From an uncultured Bacillota bacterium (GTDB lineage Bacteria; Bacillota; Clostridia; Oscillospirales; Oscillospiraceae): a stretch of 10,527 nucleotides of DNA. The translations under genes were made by a program, and so were the position numbers. The stretch's first letter is position 1, and every line of letters starts with the position of its first letter. This document shows, piece after piece, positions 6,531 through 10,527 of the stretch. Under the pieces are notes generated by a model, which did no database searches, was not told the DNA's origin, and worked only from the letters and a program-made list of their open reading frames with translations. The DNA lies in assembly GCA_947383275.1 (NCBI GenBank), contig CANDCW010000079.1, positions 1 through 10,527 of the forward strand, in the 5' to 3' direction.

Positions 6531-8270
6531 ATGGAAACAAACGCAATTTTCCGAAAAAATTACGGCAGCTTCCGCCGCTTCTTCTCCATGCTGGGCAAGG
6601 CGGATTTGCCCTACCTGTGGATCATCGGCTATCTGGCGGCCAGCGCTGTCATCGCCAATGTGGGAGTCAGTTCCACCGAGTACAGCGCCGCCCTCTTCGC
6701 CGGGAACGTGGGCCTGACCGCCGTGGTGCTGCCCTATCTGTTCTATCAGGTCCTCTCCCTGATCCTGAGCTCCGTCTCTGGCCTCATCAACAACCTCTGC
6801 ACTGCCCGCATGGACCGGAACCTGCGGCGGATGGTCTGGCGCAAGACGGTGAGCCTCCCTCTGCGGTTCTATGAAAACAACAACCCCAAGGAGCTGCTCA
6901 GCCGTATCACCACTGACATTTCCAGCATCAGCAGTCTGGTTATGAAGGTATTCCTCCCCATCTTCACCACCGCCTACTCCAGCTTCGTCATCCTCCGGAA
7001 GGTCTCCAGCTATGACGGTTCGCTGATGTGGTCCCTACTGGCAGCGCTGCCGGTGAACATCCTCATCAGCTTTATCCTGGGCCGCCTGCAATTCGGCGTG
7101 CAGGACCTCATCAACCGCCGCAACGCCGAGCTGACCGCCTCCGTGGCGGAGCGGACCAACAACCTCATGCTCATCAAATCCATGGGTACTGAGGCGAAAG
7201 AGGCCGGTACCGGCGGGGAGCGGATGAAGGCCAGCTACCGTGCCGCCGGAATGAACATCTGGGTCACTGGCATGGCACTCCCCATCCGGGCCATTGCCAG
7301 TGTCCTGCAAACCATCGTCATCATTCTGGTGGGCCGGGGCTTCTACGCCTCCGGCGCTCTGAGCCTTACGGAGTGGATCGCTTACTATGGCTTTGCCGTT
7401 CAGCTGACCAATATCCTCAGCGCCTACTGCGGCTATTGGACCTCCTTCAAAAGCGCCCAGGGCGCGGTGGACCGGGTGAGCGAGATCATGGACGAACAGT
7501 CCGAAGACCTGGATGCGGGAGATGCTATGGACTCTCCCGCCGGCGGCATCCATTTTGAGAAGGTGGACTTCTCCTTTGGCGCGGAGCCGCTGTTCCAGGG
7601 CCTGGACCTGGACATCCCCGCAGGGCGGATCACCGCCGTAGTGGGTCCGTCCGGCTCGGGCAAGACCACCCTTCTGAACCTGATCGACCGCCTCTACCCC
7701 CTGGACGGAGGGGCGATCCGGATCGGAGGAAAGGATACCTCGGACTACTCCCTGGCGAGCTTCCGCCGGACCCTGGGATATGTGACCCAGGAGAGCGTCA
7801 TGTACGCCGGGACGATTCGGGACAACCTGCTCCACGGCCTGGATCGGAAGCCGCCGGATGAGGAATTGGACGATGTCTGCGCCGCCGTGGGCATCCTGGA
7901 GTATGTACGCCGTCAGCCCTTGGGCTACGATGCCCCGGTGGGCGAGAGCGGGGCCAGCCTCTCCGGCGGGCAACGGCAGCGGTTTTCCGTGGCCCGTGCG
8001 CTGCTGAAAAAGCCGGACTGCCTGCTGCTGGACGAGGCCACCGCCGCCATGGATATCGGCGGCAAGGCAGGTGTCTGGGCCAGCATCCGGCAGGTCATGG
8101 CAGGAAAGACCGTGGTCTATGTGGCCCACGACGCCCAGACCATCCGCAACGCGGACTACCTGATCGTCCTCCGAGACGGCAGAGTGGAGGCCGCCGGGGA
8201 GCGGGAGGACATTCTGGCCTCCGATCCCTACTGCCGGGAAATGATGGAAAACGGAGAGGAGGGACGCTGA
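6531..8270 (+). CDS. ABC exporter half-transporter A (membrane domain + ATPase)
   Basis: The 579-aa protein has the usual single-chain exporter plan: about six membrane helices in residues 25-320, then an ATPase domain. The nucleotide-binding motifs are intact. These are Walker A GPSGSGKT (372-379), Q-loop in YVTQES, signature LSGGQRQR (477-484), Walker B LLLDEA with D501 and catalytic E502, D-loop AAMD and H-loop H533 in VAHD. There is no peptidase C39 domain, so it does not by itself indicate leader-peptide processing. AAGGAG lies 6 nt before the ATG. The gene follows the lipoprotein gene after an 83-nt gap holding a hairpin and precedes a second ABC gene by 1 nt, so the two probably form a heterodimer. 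The substrate is unknown; a drug, lipid or peptide is possible. Confidence 0.93.
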   Translation: METNAIFRKNYGSFRRFFSMLGKADLPYLWIIGYLAASAVIANVGVSSTEYSAALFAGNVGLTAVVLPYLFYQVLSLILSSVSGLINNLCTARMDRNLRRMVWRKTVSLPLRFYENNNPKELLSRITTDISSISSLVMKVFLPIFTTAYSSFVILRKVSSYDGSLMWSLLAALPVNILISFILGRLQFGVQDLINRRNAELTASVAERTNNLMLIKSMGTEAKEAGTGGERMKASYRAAGMNIWVTGMALPIRAIASVLQTIVIILVGRGFYASGALSLTEWIAYYGFAVQLTNILSAYCGYWTSFKSAQGAVDRVSEIMDEQSEDLDAGDAMDSPAGGIHFEKVDFSFGAEPLFQGLDLDIPAGRITAVVGPSGSGKTTLLNLIDRLYPLDGGAIRIGGKDTSDYSLASFRRTLGYVTQESVMYAGTIRDNLLHGLDRKPPDEELDDVCAAVGILEYVRRQPLGYDAPVGESGASLSGGQRQRFSVARALLKKPDCLLLDEATAAMDIGGKAGVWASIRQVMAGKTVVYVAHDAQTIRNADYLIVLRDGRVEAAGEREDILASDPYCREMMENGEEGR

Positions 8271-8271
8271 T

Positions 8272-10044
8272 ATGAAGCAGAACGGCAGAGACAGAACGCA
8301 GCAGAAAGAGAAGTTTTCTTTCCGGTCCTATATCACGTTTTATACCCGCTTTCCCATCCCCTGGTGGCTCTTTATCGGCTCCCTAGTGTTCAGTCTCATC
8401 AATACCGAGGTTTTTCTGGCTATCTCCAAATATGTCATCCAGATCAACAAGGGCGAGCTTTACAACGACGTCATCATCGGCTACTCTCTGCTGACTGTAC
8501 TCAACGCTGTGATCGCCATGCTCAGCAACCTCTGCGGCGAGTACGGCATCCAAAAGGTCACGCTTCGGGCCAGAAAGCTGCTGTGGGACAAGATCCTCCA
8601 CCTGCCCATGCGGGAGGTGGAGCGCCGCCAGCCCTCGTCCCTTATCTCCGGCGTGGTCAACGACATCACCCAGGCCAGCAGCGTCATCTACATGATCTTC
8701 TCCACTGTGGCCTCCATCTATGGCTTCATCCGCTGCTGCGTGGAGATGGCCCGGTTCAACGCCGTCCTCTCCGCCTACATGCTGTTGCTTGTTCCCCTGG
8801 CCGTTGGGGTGTTCGCACTGGTAGGGCAGCTGCAATACCACATGATGCTACGGCGGTATGAGAGCCTGAACACTATGACGGAATTTTTCTCTGAGCATAT
8901 CTCCGCCGCCAAGCATGTCAAGGCCCAGGCTATGGAGGGCCTGGAGATAGAAGAGGGCCTGCGGGCTATTGATGAGCGGTATAAGGCGGATATTTACTAC
9001 GCCTTTATGGAGGTTTTACAGGTGTTTTCCAATACGCTGTACACCTCCATCGGAAAAGTCGCCATTGCCCTGTTTGGGTCCGACATGATCCGCAAGGGCC
9101 GGATGCCGGACACTGGCATCAACGATTTCAGCACCTACAAGGACCGGGTGGACCAGTACCAGGCGGAGGTCCTGACCCATTACCAGACCCTCAAGGGTAC
9201 ACAGGGTGCTATGCAGTACGTGGGCGTCCTTCTGGACGGTCCGGAAGAGGACCCGAATGCCGGGTACGATCTGCCAGGGAACCTGCCGGAGCGGGACATC
9301 GTGCTAGACCGGGTGAGCTTCGGCTATGTCCCCCAGCAGCCGGTACTCCACGACCTGAGCCTCACCATTCCCGCCGGAAAGACCACCGCCATCATCGGCA
9401 ACAATGGCTCCGGCAAGTCCACTCTGCTCAAGCTGCTTCAAGGGATTTACCCACCGGACAGCGGACGGATATGGCTGGGGAAGTCCGCCGTGGACGAGGT
9501 GAAGCTGGCCCAGCTGCGCCGGCGGTTCGGCTGTGTCCTCCAGCACAACCCCTTGTTTTCCGGTACCGTCCGTGATAACATAGCCTACGGCGAGACCGGC
9601 GAGGTATCGGACGAGGCCGTAGTCCAGGCTGCAAAGCTGGCGGACGCGGACGGGTTCATCCGCCAGCTGCCCCAGGAGTATGGCTCCGATGTGGGCATGG
9701 GCGGGGCTCTGCTCTCCGGCGGACAGCGCCAGCGGGTGGCCATTGCCCGGACACTGCTGTCCGATCCGGACTATCTGCTCATGGATGAGGCTGGAGCCAG
9801 CCTGGACCACAAGAGTGACATGACCATCTACCGCACCATCCGGGAGCACATGAAGGGACGGACCATCGTGGTGGTGGCCCACGATATGCGCACAGTTATG
9901 GAGGCAGATCACATCATCGTTCTCAACAGCGGGTCCCTGGAGGCTACGGGAACCCACGAGGAGCTGCTGAAAACCAGCTCCACATACCGCGCATACCTGG
10001 AGCTTCAGGGGTGCGGCCTGGCGGGAGAGGAGGCCGGAAGATGA
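8272..10044 (+). CDS. ABC exporter half-transporter B, with polar segment in place of last helix
   Basis: This 590-aa partner has hydrophobic helices at about residues 28-50, 66-88, 137-160 and 163-186, a weaker one near 250-273, and then an ATPase domain. Its motifs are intact: Walker A GNNGSGKST (376-384), Q-loop in VLQHNP, signature LSGGQRQR (481-488), Walker B LLMDEA with D505 and E506, and H537 in VAHD. The D-loop region reads GASLD. The odd part is residues 282-306, where the sixth transmembrane helix should be. It reads as polar, with many charged and Gln residues (D285, K290, D291, R292, D294, E299), while protein A is normal there. The start is 1 nt after the stop of protein A, with GAGGAGGG upstream. 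Its stop overlaps the next start by ATGA. Heterodimer formation is inferred from the tandem arrangement. Confidence 0.92.
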   Translation: MKQNGRDRTQQKEKFSFRSYITFYTRFPIPWWLFIGSLVFSLINTEVFLAISKYVIQINKGELYNDVIIGYSLLTVLNAVIAMLSNLCGEYGIQKVTLRARKLLWDKILHLPMREVERRQPSSLISGVVNDITQASSVIYMIFSTVASIYGFIRCCVEMARFNAVLSAYMLLLVPLAVGVFALVGQLQYHMMLRRYESLNTMTEFFSEHISAAKHVKAQAMEGLEIEEGLRAIDERYKADIYYAFMEVLQVFSNTLYTSIGKVAIALFGSDMIRKGRMPDTGINDFSTYKDRVDQYQAEVLTHYQTLKGTQGAMQYVGVLLDGPEEDPNAGYDLPGNLPERDIVLDRVSFGYVPQQPVLHDLSLTIPAGKTTAIIGNNGSGKSTLLKLLQGIYPPDSGRIWLGKSAVDEVKLAQLRRRFGCVLQHNPLFSGTVRDNIAYGETGEVSDEAVVQAAKLADADGFIRQLPQEYGSDVGMGGALLSGGQRQRVAIARTLLSDPDYLLMDEAGASLDHKSDMTIYRTIREHMKGRTIVVVAHDMRTVMEADHIIVLNSGSLEATGTHEELLKTSSTYRAYLELQGCGLAGEEAGR

Positions 10045-10520
10045 AGCGCTTTACGATCCTTTTTTCCATCCTGCTGGCGCTGGGCTTTGCAGGTGTGCTG
10101 GCTTATGTGGCCTCGTCGCCGGAGTTTGTTCCGCCTACAGCGCTGATTGGCGAGGGTGAGGACCCGGATGCCCCCATTTGGAACATGACGATAGAGGAAC
10201 TCATCGCTGAAATCGCCGCCCAGGGGCTGATTGATGACCCGTCCACTGCAATTTCCCTGTCCAGCGACGGCCTTTGCACCGAGGCACGCCAGGTCAGTGG
10301 CGCGGAATTTTATTGGTGGGATCTGGACAACCTGAAGGAGGGCAGCATGGAGGAAACCTCCTACAAGAGCCTGAAGGCAGATGGGATTATCGACCTCTAT
10401 GGCTCCGGACACATCACCAGTTGCGTTCACAACGGCCCCTTTGCGCTGTGGTTGGACCTCTATGAGGGGGACGCCAAGGCGCTGGAGCAGGCGTTCAAGG
10501 CTGTAGGCCAGACGAAATAG
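10041..10520 (+). CDS. Membrane-anchored extracytoplasmic protein (159 aa), paralog of the lipoprotein at 5968-6447
   Basis: The ATG at 10041 overlaps the stop of ABC protein B (ATGA). GGAGG lies 7 nt upstream, so this start is preferred over an in-frame ATG at 10011 inside the ABC gene. Residues 4-25 form one hydrophobic segment acting as an uncleaved anchor or signal peptide. No lipobox cysteine is present. The outer domain contains TIEELIAEIAAQGLIDD (50-66), FYWWDLD (90-96) and TSCVHNGPFALWL (126-138), with cysteines C79 and C128. The same blocks occur in the same order in the lipoprotein that opens the cluster, and both precursors are exactly 159 aa. I do not recognise a family. Translational coupling to the exporter suggests it works with it, as an accessory, receptor or self-protection protein; this is inference. 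Confidence 0.8.
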   Translation: MKRFTILFSILLALGFAGVLAYVASSPEFVPPTALIGEGEDPDAPIWNMTIEELIAEIAAQGLIDDPSTAISLSSDGLCTEARQVSGAEFYWWDLDNLKEGSMEETSYKSLKADGIIDLYGSGHITSCVHNGPFALWLDLYEGDAKALEQAFKAVGQTK

Positions 10521-10527
10521 AAACAGG

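Noticed and set aside
7035..8129. 364-codon minus-strand open frame
   Set aside because: It is antisense to ABC gene A, Gly/His/Gln-rich, with no recognisable domain.
8272..10044. Frameshift as the cause of the polar segment in ABC protein B
   Set aside because: The frame is open and in phase with the downstream ATPase motifs, and the segment leads smoothly into the usual linker (GTQGAMQYVGVLLD). A local error is less likely than real divergence.
9304..10430. Minus-strand open frames at 9304-9957 and 10005-10430
   Set aside because: They are antisense to ABC gene B and to the terminal 159-aa protein, both of which have strong ribosome sites and sensible sequences on the plus strand.
5968..10520. 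Lanthipeptide or bacteriocin export cluster
   Set aside because: The ABC proteins lack a C39 peptidase domain. No modification enzyme, double-glycine leader peptide or short Cys/Ser/Thr-rich precursor gene is present in the window.

Overview
The window looks like chromosomal DNA from a fairly GC-rich anaerobic Firmicute. The best guess is a gut Clostridia of the Oscillospiraceae/Ruminococcaceae type. This is an inference from the gene families (YitT-type membrane protein, M16C peptidase, clostridial thioredoxin-reductase-like flavoprotein), the strong AGGAGG-type ribosome binding sites and the base composition by eye. No rRNA, tRNA, CRISPR array, transposase, phage gene or attachment site was seen.

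Minus strand, 1-3445: a two-gene unit reads toward the left edge. A complete M16C zinc metallopeptidase (964 aa, PreP/Cym1-like) is followed after 22 nt by a YitT-family membrane protein cut off by the window edge. A good sigma-70-type promoter lies at 3498-3525. Two abutting 10-bp palindromes sit in the peptidase leader.

Plus strand, 3754-5860: after a 308-bp divergent intergenic region comes a tight three-gene operon. It encodes a thioredoxin-reductase-like flavoprotein, a trigger-factor-like protein with no ribosome-docking domain, and a thioredoxin with a CVPC active site. The flavoprotein keeps the FAD motifs and the CATC dithiol but has lost the recognisable NADPH-binding motifs. This matches the pyridine-nucleotide-independent, ferredoxin-linked thioredoxin reductases known from clostridia. 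The trio reads as a redox and protein-folding module.

Plus strand, 5968-10520: after a promoter region with phased 9-bp direct repeats comes a four-gene unit. It encodes a 159-aa lipoprotein, then two ABC exporter half-transporters (579 and 590 aa) in tandem, then a second 159-aa membrane-anchored protein. The two 159-aa proteins appear to be diverged paralogs, so an ABC exporter pair is bracketed by two related extracytoplasmic proteins. A strong hairpin lies between the lipoprotein gene and the first ABC gene and could set their expression ratio. The second ABC protein has an unusually polar segment where its last membrane helix should be. This arrangement, whose substrate is unknown, is the best candidate in the window for an undescribed system.
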